Under the pieces are notes generated by a model. It saw nothing but the letters and a program-made list of their open reading frames with translations. It did not search any database and was not told the DNA's origin. A program made the position numbers and the translations under genes. This document shows, one piece after another, positions 1 through 8,172 of a stretch of DNA of 64,000 nt. The first letter of the stretch is position 1. Every line of letters starts with the position of its first letter. Source of the DNA: Owenweeksia sp965214115 (GTDB lineage: Bacteria; Bacteroidota; Bacteroidia; Flavobacteriales; Schleiferiaceae); contig CBDCAU010000010.1 of assembly GCA_965214115.1 (NCBI GenBank), positions 75,861 through 139,860 on the forward strand, in the 5' to 3' direction.

Positions 1-2
1 CC

Positions 3-188
3 AAAATGCTGAAAAAAGGCGGCAAAATGGTGTACGCCACTTGCTCCATTTTACGCTCGGAAAATGAGGAACAGATTGCGTTGTTTTTAAAGGAAAATGA
101 CGGGTTTGCATTGGTGGAAGAAAAACGGATTTGGCCGAGTGGGGAGACGGATGGGTTTTTTGTGGGGGTAATAAAAAGGAGCGAGTGA
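3..188 (+). CDS. RsmB/NOP2-family rRNA cytosine-C5 methyltransferase, C-terminal part
   Basis: Only the last 60 or so codons are present; the reading frame is open to the left edge, so the gene starts outside the window. The visible residues contain the motif YATCSIL followed by NEEQI, the thiol-containing motif near the C-terminus of RsmB/NOP2/Sun-type SAM-dependent m5C RNA methyltransferases (the Cys of the TCS motif takes part in release of the modified base). The tail GFFVGVIKR matches the family's usual last beta-strand. The role is probably methylation of a cytosine in rRNA. The exact member (RsmB or a paralogue) cannot be decided without the N-terminal part. Confidence 0.85.
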   Translation, partial: KMLKKGGKMVYATCSILRSENEEQIALFLKENDGFALVEEKRIWPSGETDGFFVGVIKRSE

Positions 189-209
189 TAAAAAATACAA
201 TATTTCTCG

Positions 210-626
210 ATGTCAAGGTTCGCCACTATTGCAACATTTAATTATCCTCACGAGGCTACTATTTTGAAATCTAAATTAGAGGCTGAGGGCGTCAGATGTA
301 TTTTAAAGGACGCATATACCGCTCAAGTGGACAATTTTTACTCTTTAGCAATTGGCGGAGTGAAGTTGCAAGTGGCTGAAAACGATTTTGAACAGGCGCA
401 GATAATTTATAATACTATGGATTTCTATAATGAATCTGATTCAAAATATTCAATAGCTATTGGTAAGATTATTTCCAAAGTTGACCAATTATTTTCTTTC
501 ACGCGCAAGTGGATTTATGAACTTGAAGGTTTTGAAATCAGCACGGATGTCCGAAAGAAATTTTTCAATATTCTCATTATCGGAATCGTTTTAACTATTT
601 TATATTTCACGCTTTTTTCTACATAA
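210..626 (+). CDS. DUF2007 domain membrane protein
   Basis: 138 aa. Residues 1 to about 70 fit the DUF2007 family of small alpha/beta domains, with the characteristic opening (FATIATFNYPHEATILKSKL), a central GGVKLQV strand and a helix ending in a tyrosine-rich stretch. The family was proposed to be signal-transducing, but no activity is established. The C-terminus has a single hydrophobic segment (about residues 115-136) after a basic patch, so the domain is probably tethered to the inner face of the membrane. It starts 21 bp after the methyltransferase stop. A TTG-started Cys-rich ORF follows 2 bp after its stop. In many Bacteroidota a similar zinc-ribbon segment accompanies DUF2007, so the two genes probably act together. 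Confidence 0.8.
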   Translation: MSRFATIATFNYPHEATILKSKLEAEGVRCILKDAYTAQVDNFYSLAIGGVKLQVAENDFEQAQIIYNTMDFYNESDSKYSIAIGKIISKVDQLFSFTRKWIYELEGFEISTDVRKKFFNILIIGIVLTILYFTLFST

Positions 627-628
627 TC

Positions 629-808
629 TTGAAAAAATTTGATTGCCCATTTTGTTGTTCAAGAGAAATTCGCCGCTTTAGGTTTGCAAAAGTTGCTTTT
701 GTGATAACCTATTTTCTTTTGGGATTTCCAATTCCGTTTCGATCTAAAAAATATCATTGTTTTGACTGTGGGAATGATTTTATGATCAAGGAAAGAAAAT
801 CGGGTTAA
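629..808 (+). CDS. Small zinc-ribbon protein paired with DUF2007 protein
   Basis: 59 codons from a TTG start. The translation has a CPFCCS knuckle at residues 6-11, a hydrophobic stretch (about residues 20-33) and a second CFDCGND knuckle at about residues 45-51. This is a four-Cys zinc ribbon split by a hydrophobic hairpin. The frame is uninterrupted and begins 2 bp after the DUF2007 stop, which suggests translational coupling. I see no better start, as no ATG lies upstream in frame. The function is unknown. It could be the detached C-terminal ribbon of a DUF2007 protein, since zinc ribbons of this type occur beside that domain. It is short and uses a weak start, so the call rests on the motifs and the spacing. 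Confidence 0.6.
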   Translation: MKKFDCPFCCSREIRRFRFAKVAFVITYFLLGFPIPFRSKKYHCFDCGNDFMIKERKSG

Positions 809-881
809 AATTCCCTTGCTGGCGCGAGTCTGCAACTCTTGCCCCCACTTTCCCTACCTATGAAAAACCAACCTCAAAAAA

Positions 882-1088
882 ATGCAAAACCTCCTTTCGC
901 GCATCACCATCGACCCTGAAATTTGCCACGGCAAACCCATCATCCGCGGGATGCGCTACCCCGTGGAAAATATGCTGGAACTGATGGCCGGCGGAATGAC
1001 CATCCCAGAATTGCTGGAAGATTATCCTGATTTGGAGAAAGAGGATTTTTTAGCTTGCCAAACTTTTCAATCTTTGCAACTTTCATAG
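882..1088 (+). CDS. DUF433 family antitoxin-like protein, orphan, altered C-terminus
   Basis: 68 aa. The sequence RITIDPEICHGKPIIRGMRYPV followed by a LLEDYPDL segment is the DUF433 core, a winged-helix domain usually found as the antitoxin partner of a PIN-like DUF5615 toxin. No DUF5615 gene follows: the next gene is murQ, 13 bp downstream. The family usually ends DIxACLxYA plus a short tail. Here the tail after LAC is encoded by low-complexity DNA (1060-1088) of about 9-bp periodicity, so the last 10 residues are probably not original. I infer a decayed or solitary antitoxin. The start ATG at 882 gives the normal N-terminus. Confidence 0.75.
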   Translation: MQNLLSRITIDPEICHGKPIIRGMRYPVENMLELMAGGMTIPELLEDYPDLEKEDFLACQTFQSLQLS

Positions 1089-1101
1089 CAAAGATTTCAT
1101 C

Positions 1102-1908
1102 TTGAAAACCACCGAACTCCCCTCCCACTACGCCGACCTCGAAAAAATGCCCACCCGCGAGCTGCTGGAAAACATCAACCACGAAGATCAAAAAGTGGCG
1201 GTGGCCGTGGAAAAATCTATCCCGCAAATCGAAAAACTGGTGGAAGCCGTTTCATCAAAATTGAAAAATGGCGGGCGGCTATTTTATATCGGGGCGGGCA
1301 CCAGCGGGCGTCTCGGCATTTTGGATGCTTCGGAACTGCCGCCCACCTTCGGCGCTGACCCCCAGCAGGTTATCGGATTGATAGCGGGCGGCGACACGGC
1401 CATCCGCAAGGCCGTGGAATTTGCCGAGGATAATGAAAACGGCGCATTCCGCGATTTGGAAAAATTCAACATTTCAGAAAAAGATTTTGTCATCGGAATC
1501 GCCGCATCCGGCAGCACGCCTTACGTCATCGGCGGATTGGAAGATTGCCAAAAAAAGGGAATCGCCACGGGCTGCATCACTTGCAATGAAAACGCGGAGG
1601 TTTTGGAATTTGCTGATTATCCGATAGTTGCGGTGGTCGGGCCGGAATTTGTGACGGGCAGCACGCGGATGAAAGCCGGCACCGCGCAAAAGCTGATTTT
1701 GAATATGATTTCCACCTCGGTGATGATAAAACTGGGCCGCGTAAAAGGTAACCGAATGGTGGATATGCAACTGAGCAACAATAAGTTAGTGGATAGGGGC
1801 ACACGGATGGTGATGGAACAGACGGGGCTGGAATCCGCGCAAGCGAAGGCGCTTTTGGAAAAATTTGGGAGCGTGCGGAAGGCGGTGGAGAACTCAGGTC
1901 GGAAATAA
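1102..1908 (+). CDS. murQ: N-acetylmuramic acid 6-phosphate etherase MurQ
   Basis: 268 aa from a TTG start, near the usual family length. MurQ cleaves the lactyl ether of MurNAc-6-phosphate to give GlcNAc-6-phosphate and D-lactate during recycling of cell-wall sugar. The SIS (sugar isomerase) domain occupies most of the chain. Visible signatures are IGAGTSGRLG at about residues 62-71, the catalytic-region segment LPPTFG(A)DP, the second sugar-phosphate loop GIAASGSTPYV, and VTGSTRMKAGTAQK at about residues 185-198. No murein-recycling partner lies next to it (no MurP/NagK-like gene within view). The upstream DUF433 gene is unrelated. The TTG start is the first in frame after the upstream stop and gives the normal KTTELPS N-terminus. 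Confidence 0.95.
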   Translation: MKTTELPSHYADLEKMPTRELLENINHEDQKVAVAVEKSIPQIEKLVEAVSSKLKNGGRLFYIGAGTSGRLGILDASELPPTFGADPQQVIGLIAGGDTAIRKAVEFAEDNENGAFRDLEKFNISEKDFVIGIAASGSTPYVIGGLEDCQKKGIATGCITCNENAEVLEFADYPIVAVVGPEFVTGSTRMKAGTAQKLILNMISTSVMIKLGRVKGNRMVDMQLSNNKLVDRGTRMVMEQTGLESAQAKALLEKFGSVRKAVENSGRK

Positions 1909-1938
1909 CGAATAAGTAATAGGTAGTCGGAAAAACCA

Positions 1939-2631
1939 TTATTGCCGCACCAAATTCAACTTGTATCCTAAAATTTGACCACCATCAAAAAAGAGCAAAT
2001 CCACGGCGCCGCCCCTCTTATCAAACGGAATCACCACCGTACCTTGCACAAATTCCAAGGGCATCAACGTATTGGTTTTTAGCCACTTTTGTTGGATGTG
2101 GTTGAGTTCTAAATAAAGATTGCTGAGGCGGCGCTCGCTGGGTGTCAGGTTGAAATCCTGATACGAATCCGAAGTCCGCTCATCGGAATCGCCGCCCACC
2201 AAACTGCGCAGCATCAAATCGCCAATTTTTGCCGACTGGCCGCTAACCGTCATTTTTCGACTTTGGGCCCGGATGGCGCGGAAACTGTCCAACGATTTTT
2301 CCATCGGCGAATGGGCAAATTTGACCACGTCTCCCTCGAAAGTTTTATAACGCATCGCGAACATTTCCGGCCGCGCCGTGCGGATAGTGTCGGAAATGTT
2401 GGTCAGCTTCACGAAAAGTTCGAGCTTGTCGCCCACCACAATCGGGTTCAAATAAATCCGCACATCAAAATGGGGCGTTTCACCGAGGAAAACCAAGTGG
2501 CCGTCACTCCACAGATGTTTTTCTTGCGTGTCGATTTTCCGCAATGACGAGCCCGAACTTTGAGCATAAGTTATTGAATAACAAAAGGAAAGAAGTGTCG
2601 CGATAAAAAGTAATGGGATAATTTTTTTCAT
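1939..2631 (-). CDS. Secreted hypothetical protein
   Basis: 230 aa from the ATG at 2631, chosen because it opens with a clear signal peptide (MKKIIPLLFIATLLSFCYSITYA, cleavage near AQS). The frame is open further upstream, but that extension would bury the signal and would run over the promoter region of the divergent antitoxin. The mature part is beta-rich and mentions no catalytic motif that I recognise. The pattern 'LELFVKLTNISDTIRTARPEMFAMRYKT' hints at an immunoglobulin-like fold. It is probably periplasmic. It is convergent with murQ, with 30 bp between stops, and divergent from the toxin-antitoxin cluster. I cannot assign a family. Confidence 0.7.
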   Translation of the reverse strand: MKKIIPLLFIATLLSFCYSITYAQSSGSSLRKIDTQEKHLWSDGHLVFLGETPHFDVRIYLNPIVVGDKLELFVKLTNISDTIRTARPEMFAMRYKTFEGDVVKFAHSPMEKSLDSFRAIRAQSRKMTVSGQSAKIGDLMLRSLVGGDSDERTSDSYQDFNLTPSERRLSNLYLELNHIQQKWLKTNTLMPLEFVQGTVVIPFDKRGGAVDLLFFDGGQILGYKLNLVRQ

Positions 2632-2694
2632 TGGAGAAACGGTTTTGCAACCCACGGTAACAAGAAAAATGCCGCAGGGAATTTTGGGAAGTTT

Positions 2695-2702
2695 TACCTT
2701 TG
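2695..2702 (+). promoter_or_regulatory. -7 promoter element of the toxin-antitoxin cluster
   Basis: TACCTTTG matches the Bacteroidota sigma-A -7 consensus TAnnTTTG exactly. A start of transcription 5-8 nt downstream would lie at about 2708-2710, on top of the first in-frame ATG. This favours the second ATG (2723) as the translation start of the first antitoxin. No convincing -33 TTTG is seen at the usual distance. Confidence 0.5.
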
Positions 2703-2722
2703 TGATTATGGACACATTGATT

Positions 2723-2953
2723 ATGGACACGGTCGTCATTAAAATAGAACCCTCCAAGAAAAAGAGATTTCTAAACTTTATTCGTGATTTGGATTATCTG
2801 CAATTGGAGGAAGAAAATGGCGCGGATGATTATACGCCAGCTACGAAAGAGGAAATTTTGGACAGCCTGAGGCAAGGCTTGAAAGAATCCAAAATGATGG
2901 ATCGGGGCGAAATTCCAAAAGTGACATTAGAAGAATTTTTGGATGAGCTTTAA
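2723..2953 (+). CDS. RelE/ParE-linked antitoxin, first of a tandem pair
   Basis: 76 aa from the ATG at 2723 (an ATG at 2708 is also in frame but lies at the predicted transcription start). The N-terminal half, VVIKIEPSKKKRFLNFIRDLDYLQLEEE, is a short strand-helix unit typical of Bacteroidota antitoxins that precede RelE-type toxins. The C-terminus ends in LEEFLDEL. The next gene encodes a paralogue with the same layout and the same DEL end, and only that second copy overlaps a toxin gene. The first copy may be a duplicated antitoxin without its own toxin. No DNA-binding domain is obvious in the short chain. Confidence 0.7.
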   Translation: MDTVVIKIEPSKKKRFLNFIRDLDYLQLEEENGADDYTPATKEEILDSLRQGLKESKMMDRGEIPKVTLEEFLDEL

Positions 2954-2995
2954 AAAGTAAATTTTCTAATTTTAATCTAAATAGATTTTATTGTT

Positions 2996-3211
2996 ATGAC
3001 AACGCAACCCGTTTTTCTCAAGGTGCAGGAAACCAAAGTGGAGCAATTTTTAAATTTTATTCAAGACCTCGGTTATGTGGAAATTGTGGATGACGAACCA
3101 AATACCAACGATATCAAAAGGGATATTCTTGAAGGGTTCAAAGAAATCCAGCAAATCCAAAACGGTAAAATCAAACCGCAATCCATTGAAAGCCTGTTAG
3201 ATGAGCTTTGA
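2996..3211 (+). CDS. Antitoxin of RelE/ParE-type toxin-antitoxin system
   Basis: 71 aa. It has the same architecture as the preceding gene: an N-terminal strand-helix (VFLKVQETKVEQFLNFIQDLGY), an acidic linker and a helical C-terminus ending in LLDEL. It overlaps the toxin gene by 11 bp, the usual arrangement for translationally coupled antitoxin-toxin pairs. It presumably neutralises the downstream toxin through its C-terminal helix. It lies 42 bp after the first antitoxin, so the three genes are probably one transcript from the promoter at 2695. Confidence 0.8.
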   Translation: MTTQPVFLKVQETKVEQFLNFIQDLGYVEIVDDEPNTNDIKRDILEGFKEIQQIQNGKIKPQSIESLLDEL

Positions 3212-3530
3212 GGTAATTCCACTGGCGCATTTTTCAAGGCGCTTAAAAAAATTGGCCAAAAAGCATGCTTCAATAAAAGATGACATTGCCAATTTGGTAC
3301 AAGAACTCAAGGAAAACCCCACCAGTGGAAAGCATATCAAAAACAATTCTTACAAAGTAAGAATGGGTATCACGTCCAAGGGGGTTGGCAAGAGCAAAGG
3401 CGCAAGGCTCATTACCCACCTCAAAATCATCGATGAGCAAATTTTTTTGCTGACCATTTACGACAAATCCGCCCAATCCACTATCTCCGAAAAAGAGATT
3501 GATAATTTGATAAAGCAGATTGAGGACTAA
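3201..3530 (+). CDS. RelE/ParE superfamily toxin
   Basis: 109 aa. The start FEVIPLAHFSRRLKKLAKKHASIKDDIANLVQELKENP, the basic middle (NNSYKVRMGITSKGVGKSKGARLI) and the strand IFLLTIYDKSAQSTISEKEI match the RelE/ParE fold of ribosome-dependent mRNA interferases or gyrase poisons. The two subgroups cannot be told apart with certainty. The lysine-rich end and YDKSAQ segment are typical of the RelE-like group in Bacteroidota. The frame is intact, and the gene begins inside the antitoxin gene. Confidence 0.85.
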   Translation: MSFEVIPLAHFSRRLKKLAKKHASIKDDIANLVQELKENPTSGKHIKNNSYKVRMGITSKGVGKSKGARLITHLKIIDEQIFLLTIYDKSAQSTISEKEIDNLIKQIED

Positions 3531-3532
3531 TT

Positions 3533-5995
3533 ATGCCCCACTTCGCCGAAGTCATCCTCCCGCTCGCCCTTCCCCAAAACTATACCTATCTCATTCCCAA
3601 TGAATTACTGACGGAGATTGCCGTGGGAAAACGGGTGGTGGTGCAGTTTGGCAAACGGCGGCTCTACACCGCGCTGGTCAAGTCCATCCACCAAAACGCG
3701 CCGAAAGATTTTCGTCCCAAAGAAATTTTGGAGGTGGAAGACGAGCGGCCGATTGTGGGCGAAAAACATCTGCATTTTTGGAAATGGCTGGCCGAATATT
3801 ATTTGTGTTCCGAAGGCGAAGTGATGACTGCTGCCCTGCCCGCCGGACTGAAACTGGAGAGCGAAACTATCGTCCTGAAAAATCATTTGCAAATTATTAA
3901 GGGAGAGGATTTGAACGATGCCGAATACTTGGTGATGGAAGCGCTGGAACGACAGGACACGCTGAGCATCAAAGAGATAAGCGAAACCACCGATTTGAAA
4001 AACCCGCTGAAAATTATTCAGGGTTTGTTGGAAAAGCGCTACATCCTTTTGCAAGAAGAACTGAAAAGCGGCTACCGCCCGCGCCAAAAACGGATGGCGA
4101 AACTGGCCGAAAAATGGACGGGGCAAAACCTTTCGGAACTTTTTGAAGAATTGAAAAATGCGCCCAAGCAGAAAGAAATTTTGCTGGGGTATTTCAAAAT
4201 GATGAAAGACGGGGAAAAAAACGATGAAAACCCACCCGTTTCCGCCACCCGACTTTTAAAACTTTCCAATGCATCCGATTCATCTTTAAAAGGATTGGAA
4301 GAAAAAGGAATTTTTGAGATTTTTTATGATACGGAAATTTTAGAGAAAGAATCTTCCAAAAATCAGAAAATCAATGCATTGAATGATGGGCAGCAAAAAG
4401 CGCTGGATGAATTGCGCCATCATTTTGATGAAAAAGATATTTGCCTTTTACACGGCGTAACTTCTTCGGGAAAGACCGAAATTTATATCCGTTTTATACA
4501 GGAAATTTTACAAAAAGGTCAGCAAGTTTTGTATCTCGTTCCTGAAATTGCTTTGACCACACAATTGATAACTCGATTACGCAAATTTTTTGGCGAAAAA
4601 GTTCTCTTTTATCATTCACGATTTAGCGATAGAGAACGGGTGGAAACTTGGCTAAAATTAGTCGAAAATCCTGACGAACCTTTTTTAATAATCGGCGCGC
4701 GCAGTAGTCTTTTTTTACCAGTACAAGATTTGGGTTTCGTAATCGTGGATGAAGAACACGAAACCGGCTTCAAACAGCACGACCCTGCGCCGCGCTACCA
4801 CGCCCGTGATGCGGCGATGGTGCTTTCTAAAATGTTCAATGCCAAAGTGTTGCTCGGTTCAGCCACGCCCGCTTTGGAAACCTACCACAATGCCGAAAAC
4901 GGCAAATTCGGTTTGGTGAAATTGCATAAACGCTACGCCGATTTGCCCTTGCCGGAAATCGAAATCATCGATTTAAAAAGGGCGCGCAAAAAGAAAGAAA
5001 TGCGCGGCCATTTTTCGCAGGATTTGTTAGATGAAATGCAAGATGTTTTGAAACAAAAAAAGCAAGTTATTTTGTTTCAAAACCGACGTGGTTTTTCTAC
5101 GATGATTCAATGCCAAAATTGTGGCCACGTCAATCAGTGCAAAAACTGCGACATCACGCTGACGTATCACAAATTCAGCGATTTGCTGCGCTGCCACTAT
5201 TGTGGTTATACGCGGCAAATTCCCGCAAAATGCCCAGCTTGCGGGAGTTACGAATTGAAATCCTTGGGATTTGGCACCGAAAAATTGGAGGACGATCTGA
5301 AACTGCAACTGCCCGCCGCCGAAACCCAGCGGATGGATTTGGACAGCACCCGCAAGAAAAACGCTTACGAAAAAATCATCGAAAACTTTGAAGAAGGCGA
5401 GACCGATATTTTGGTCGGGACGCAAATGGTGACGAAAGGACTTGATTTTGAGAATGTTGCGTTAGTGGGAATTATGAACGCGGACACGCTTTTAAATTTC
5501 CCCGACTTTCGCAGCCACGAGCGCGCCTACCAACTGATGGCGCAAGTAGCCGGCCGCGCCGGACGAAAAGGAAAACGCGGTAAAGTGTTGATACAGAGCG
5601 GTGAACCGGAACATTTCATCATTCAAAAAGTAATCGAAAACGATTATGAAGGAATGTACCGCCACCAAATTTCCGAGCGGCAAATTTTCCACTATCCACC
5701 GTTTTACAAATTGGTGCGGCTCACTTTGAAACACAAAGACCGCGCGCACGTTTCCACGGCAGCCAACGAACTGGGGAAAGAGTTGAAAAACATTTTCGGC
5801 GCACGGATTTTAGGGCCGGAACCGCCGCTGGTCGCACGCTTGCGCAATCAATATCTGATGGAAATTTTATTAAAATTGGAAGAAGGAATTTCATTAAAAA
5901 AGTCAAAGAAACTTTTGTGGGAAACGGTAGAAAAATTCTTTCAAAAAAATGATAAACTGAAAGTGAGAGTGATTTATGATGTTGATCCGCTTTAA
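3533..5995 (+). CDS. priA: Primosomal replication helicase PriA
   Basis: 820 aa, full length for the family. PriA binds stalled or repaired forks and reloads the replicative helicase. In order: the N-terminal 3'-end-binding domain (FAEVILPLALPQNYTY), the winged helix, then a superfamily 2 helicase core with Walker A GVTSSGKTE at about residues 306-314, VDEEHE (motif II) at about 405-410 and GSATP (motif III). The zinc-binding insertion follows at about residues 525-575, with eight Cys in four CxxC-type pairs. Late helicase motifs ILVGTQMVTKGLDF and QVAGRAGRKGKRG complete the core. It starts 2 bp after the toxin stop but is functionally unrelated to it. Confidence 0.97.
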   Translation: MPHFAEVILPLALPQNYTYLIPNELLTEIAVGKRVVVQFGKRRLYTALVKSIHQNAPKDFRPKEILEVEDERPIVGEKHLHFWKWLAEYYLCSEGEVMTAALPAGLKLESETIVLKNHLQIIKGEDLNDAEYLVMEALERQDTLSIKEISETTDLKNPLKIIQGLLEKRYILLQEELKSGYRPRQKRMAKLAEKWTGQNLSELFEELKNAPKQKEILLGYFKMMKDGEKNDENPPVSATRLLKLSNASDSSLKGLEEKGIFEIFYDTEILEKESSKNQKINALNDGQQKALDELRHHFDEKDICLLHGVTSSGKTEIYIRFIQEILQKGQQVLYLVPEIALTTQLITRLRKFFGEKVLFYHSRFSDRERVETWLKLVENPDEPFLIIGARSSLFLPVQDLGFVIVDEEHETGFKQHDPAPRYHARDAAMVLSKMFNAKVLLGSATPALETYHNAENGKFGLVKLHKRYADLPLPEIEIIDLKRARKKKEMRGHFSQDLLDEMQDVLKQKKQVILFQNRRGFSTMIQCQNCGHVNQCKNCDITLTYHKFSDLLRCHYCGYTRQIPAKCPACGSYELKSLGFGTEKLEDDLKLQLPAAETQRMDLDSTRKKNAYEKIIENFEEGETDILVGTQMVTKGLDFENVALVGIMNADTLLNFPDFRSHERAYQLMAQVAGRAGRKGKRGKVLIQSGEPEHFIIQKVIENDYEGMYRHQISERQIFHYPPFYKLVRLTLKHKDRAHVSTAANELGKELKNIFGARILGPEPPLVARLRNQYLMEILLKLEEGISLKKSKKLLWETVEKFFQKNDKLKVRVIYDVDPL

Positions 5996-6011
5996 AAATT
6001 TTTGAATAAAA

Positions 6012-6464
6012 ATGAAAAATCTCATTTGCATATATCTGCTCTCAAGTCTCATTTTCTCTTGTAAAAAAGATGAGCAAAACCAACAACAAATTGATGAAGA
6101 AATTATCCAAAACTTTATTTCTGAAAATAATCTAAATGCAAAATCCACCGAATCGGGATTGTATTATGTGATTGAAAACGAAGGGAATGGCGAGCGTCCG
6201 AAAAACCTGAACACGGAGGTGCGCGTGGCCTACACGGGTTATTTAACGGACAGCACCGTCTTTGACAATACCGCCAGCAATGGCGCGCGGTTTTTTCTCC
6301 ATTCCGTCATCGAGGGCTGGCAAGAAGGCATCCCGAAATTCCGCGAAGGTGGCGAGGGAACATTGTTGGTTCCCAGTCATTTAGGCTATGGAAGTGAGGC
6401 GCGGGGAAAAATTCCCGCCAACTCGGTTTTGATTTTTGACATTGAGTTGAAGGAGGTTTTTTAG
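6012..6464 (+). CDS. FKBP-type peptidyl-prolyl isomerase lipoprotein
   Basis: 150 aa. The N-terminal signal MKNLICIYLLSSLIFSC ends in a lipobox (IFSC), so the protein is probably a lipoprotein exported to the periplasm or outer membrane. The FKBP domain spans about residues 45-150: VRVAYTGYLTDSTVFDNT, then GWQEGIPKFREGGEGTLLVPSHLGYG and the closing IPANSVLIFDIELKEV. It should catalyse proline cis-trans isomerisation in folding of exported proteins. The gene follows priA by 16 bp and converges on yhhN with a 4-bp stop overlap. Confidence 0.93.
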   Translation: MKNLICIYLLSSLIFSCKKDEQNQQQIDEEIIQNFISENNLNAKSTESGLYYVIENEGNGERPKNLNTEVRVAYTGYLTDSTVFDNTASNGARFFLHSVIEGWQEGIPKFREGGEGTLLVPSHLGYGSEARGKIPANSVLIFDIELKEVF

Positions 6465-7135
6465 GTTTTTCCCAAAAGAAACTTCTCCAAAATTCCTATC
6501 ACCACCAAAAATTGCCCACCGGAATAAGTCACCGTTTCCAGCATTTCAAAATATTTGTTGGAATCGTTGAATTTGTTGAACGCTACCCAAAAATCGGTGG
6601 CGATAAAAAGTATAATTCCCAGCAGGCAAATCCATCTTTCCTTTTTATCATTTAAAACAAAGAAACTGCCGACCAAAAAATGAAGAGCCGGAAACGCGGA
6701 GTAGCTAAAAATAAGAGTTTGAAAATCGGCTGGAATTTCGATAAGATTTTTCAATAAAAAGATTCCAGCGATTGGAAATATCAAAAGAATCGGCAGGATT
6801 ATCCAATGGAACTTAGCCGCATTTTTTATATAAAAAATCGAATAAAAAAGATGCGCCAAGGCGAAAATTCCCATCCCCATCAAAAAGAAAGTTTCGCCTT
6901 CCTTTTCTAACACAAAATCGCCTATCATCGAAAAGAGCAAAGCCGCCGCAATAAAATGCTTGGACGGCCAATGAATGTCGGCGGTTTTATGCACGAAAAA
7001 CGCCAGCAACGAAAAGCAAATCAGGATTTTGCTAAGCAGCAATAATAACTCAGCATTTGGGCCGGGCCGGAACAGCACGACCAAATGCAAAATCAGAATC
7101 GCACTAAAAATTTTGGAAAAATCGCGGGTTTTCAC
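6461..7135 (-). CDS. YhhN/TMEM86 family membrane protein (lysoplasmalogenase-like)
   Basis: 224 aa with about eight transmembrane helices and the family's hallmark LFSMIGDFVL near residue 75 and IATDFWVAFNKF near the C-terminus. The animal member TMEM86B hydrolyses lysoplasmalogen, and bacterial members are assigned by homology. It acts in the inner membrane. The start is GTG at 7135, the first in-frame start. A near-perfect inverted repeat (CACCTTATA/TATAAGGGGTG, 7134-7153) overlaps the start region. The gene lies 31 bp downstream of the M48 peptidase on the same strand, so the two may be co-transcribed. Confidence 0.8.
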   Translation of the reverse strand: MKTRDFSKIFSAILILHLVVLFRPGPNAELLLLLSKILICFSLLAFFVHKTADIHWPSKHFIAAALLFSMIGDFVLEKEGETFFLMGMGIFALAHLFYSIFYIKNAAKFHWIILPILLIFPIAGIFLLKNLIEIPADFQTLIFSYSAFPALHFLVGSFFVLNDKKERWICLLGIILFIATDFWVAFNKFNDSNKYFEMLETVTYSGGQFLVVIGILEKFLLGKT

Positions 7136-7166
7136 ACCTTATATATAAGGGGTGCGAAACTACAGT

Positions 7167-7979
7167 TCAATTATCCGCCGCGCCCTTGTCCTCATCATAA
7201 TATTTCAGCGCTTTGTCCATCCACTTGTTCAGATTTTTAATGCGCGTTTCGTGACTGGGGTGGGTGCTGAGAAATTCAGGGGGCGCGCCGCCGCCAGCGT
7301 TTGCGGACATCCGCGTCCAAAACTGGGGTGCTTCGCGCGGGTCGTAGCCGGCCATCGCCATAAAAATCAAACCGAGTTCGTCGGCCTCGCTCTCGTGCTT
7401 GCGACTGAACGGCAGTAGCACGCCCACTTGCGAGCCGAGGCCGTATGCCGTCATAAAAAGTTGCTGCGTCTGCGCGGGTTTTTGACTGAGCGCCACCTGC
7501 AGCCCGATGCCGCCGAGCTGTTGGAGAAGCCCTTGGCTCATCCGCTCGTTGCCGTGGCGGGCGATGGCGTGTGCCACTTCGTGACCCATCACCACGGCGG
7601 TACCAGCCTCATTTTGGCAAATCGGCATAATTCCACTATAAAAAGCCACCTTGCCGCCGGGCATACACCAAGCGTTCACTTGCTCCCCCTGCAAAAGGTT
7701 GAATTCCCACGAATAGCCCTCCAGTAAATCACCATAGTCGTTGTCGCGCAGGTATTTTTCCACCGCGGTTTTTACATTGTTGCCAGTGGTTTTCACCCAT
7801 TGCGCCTCTGGAGTGCCGGTAATCACCTTTTCTTGGTTGAGCACTTGGCCGTATTGGTCGTAGCTCAGCGACTGCACTTGCGAGCTGGGCACGAGTTTCA
7901 ACTGCTTTCGACCCGTTAAAGGCACTGTGCTACAACCACTTATAAAAACCACGGTGGCAAGGAAGAAGAACTTTTTCAT
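7167..7979 (-). CDS. M48-family metallopeptidase lipoprotein
   Basis: 270 aa. A lipoprotein signal with lipobox ISGC (residues about 13-16) is followed by the fingerprint STVPLTGRKQLKLVP found in BepA/LoiP-like M48 peptidases. The zinc motif HEVAH is at about residues 134-138 in a MGHEVAHAIARHGNERMSQ helix, and the third ligand is in ESEADELGL. These proteases act on misassembled outer-membrane proteins in the periplasm. There are no C-terminal TPRs, so it is closer to LoiP than to BepA. It is followed on the same strand by the yhhN-like gene. Confidence 0.92.
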   Translation of the reverse strand: MKKFFFLATVVFISGCSTVPLTGRKQLKLVPSSQVQSLSYDQYGQVLNQEKVITGTPEAQWVKTTGNNVKTAVEKYLRDNDYGDLLEGYSWEFNLLQGEQVNAWCMPGGKVAFYSGIMPICQNEAGTAVVMGHEVAHAIARHGNERMSQGLLQQLGGIGLQVALSQKPAQTQQLFMTAYGLGSQVGVLLPFSRKHESEADELGLIFMAMAGYDPREAPQFWTRMSANAGGGAPPEFLSTHPSHETRIKNLNKWMDKALKYYDEDKGAADN

Positions 7980-8172
7980 TGGAATTATTTTTAGATTTGA
8001 TAGGTAACGGTAATCTGACTAAAGGGTTTGAGTTTAATTAAAATCGGCCATCGTGTCAGCAGAGTTTTTAGATTTACGACACATTGTCTTGAACTAAGCG
8101 GCTTTTTTGAAGAATTTTCAGGATGGCATTCCGCTTGCCAATGGTCATTCTGTAATCAAAAAGAACAAAAAA

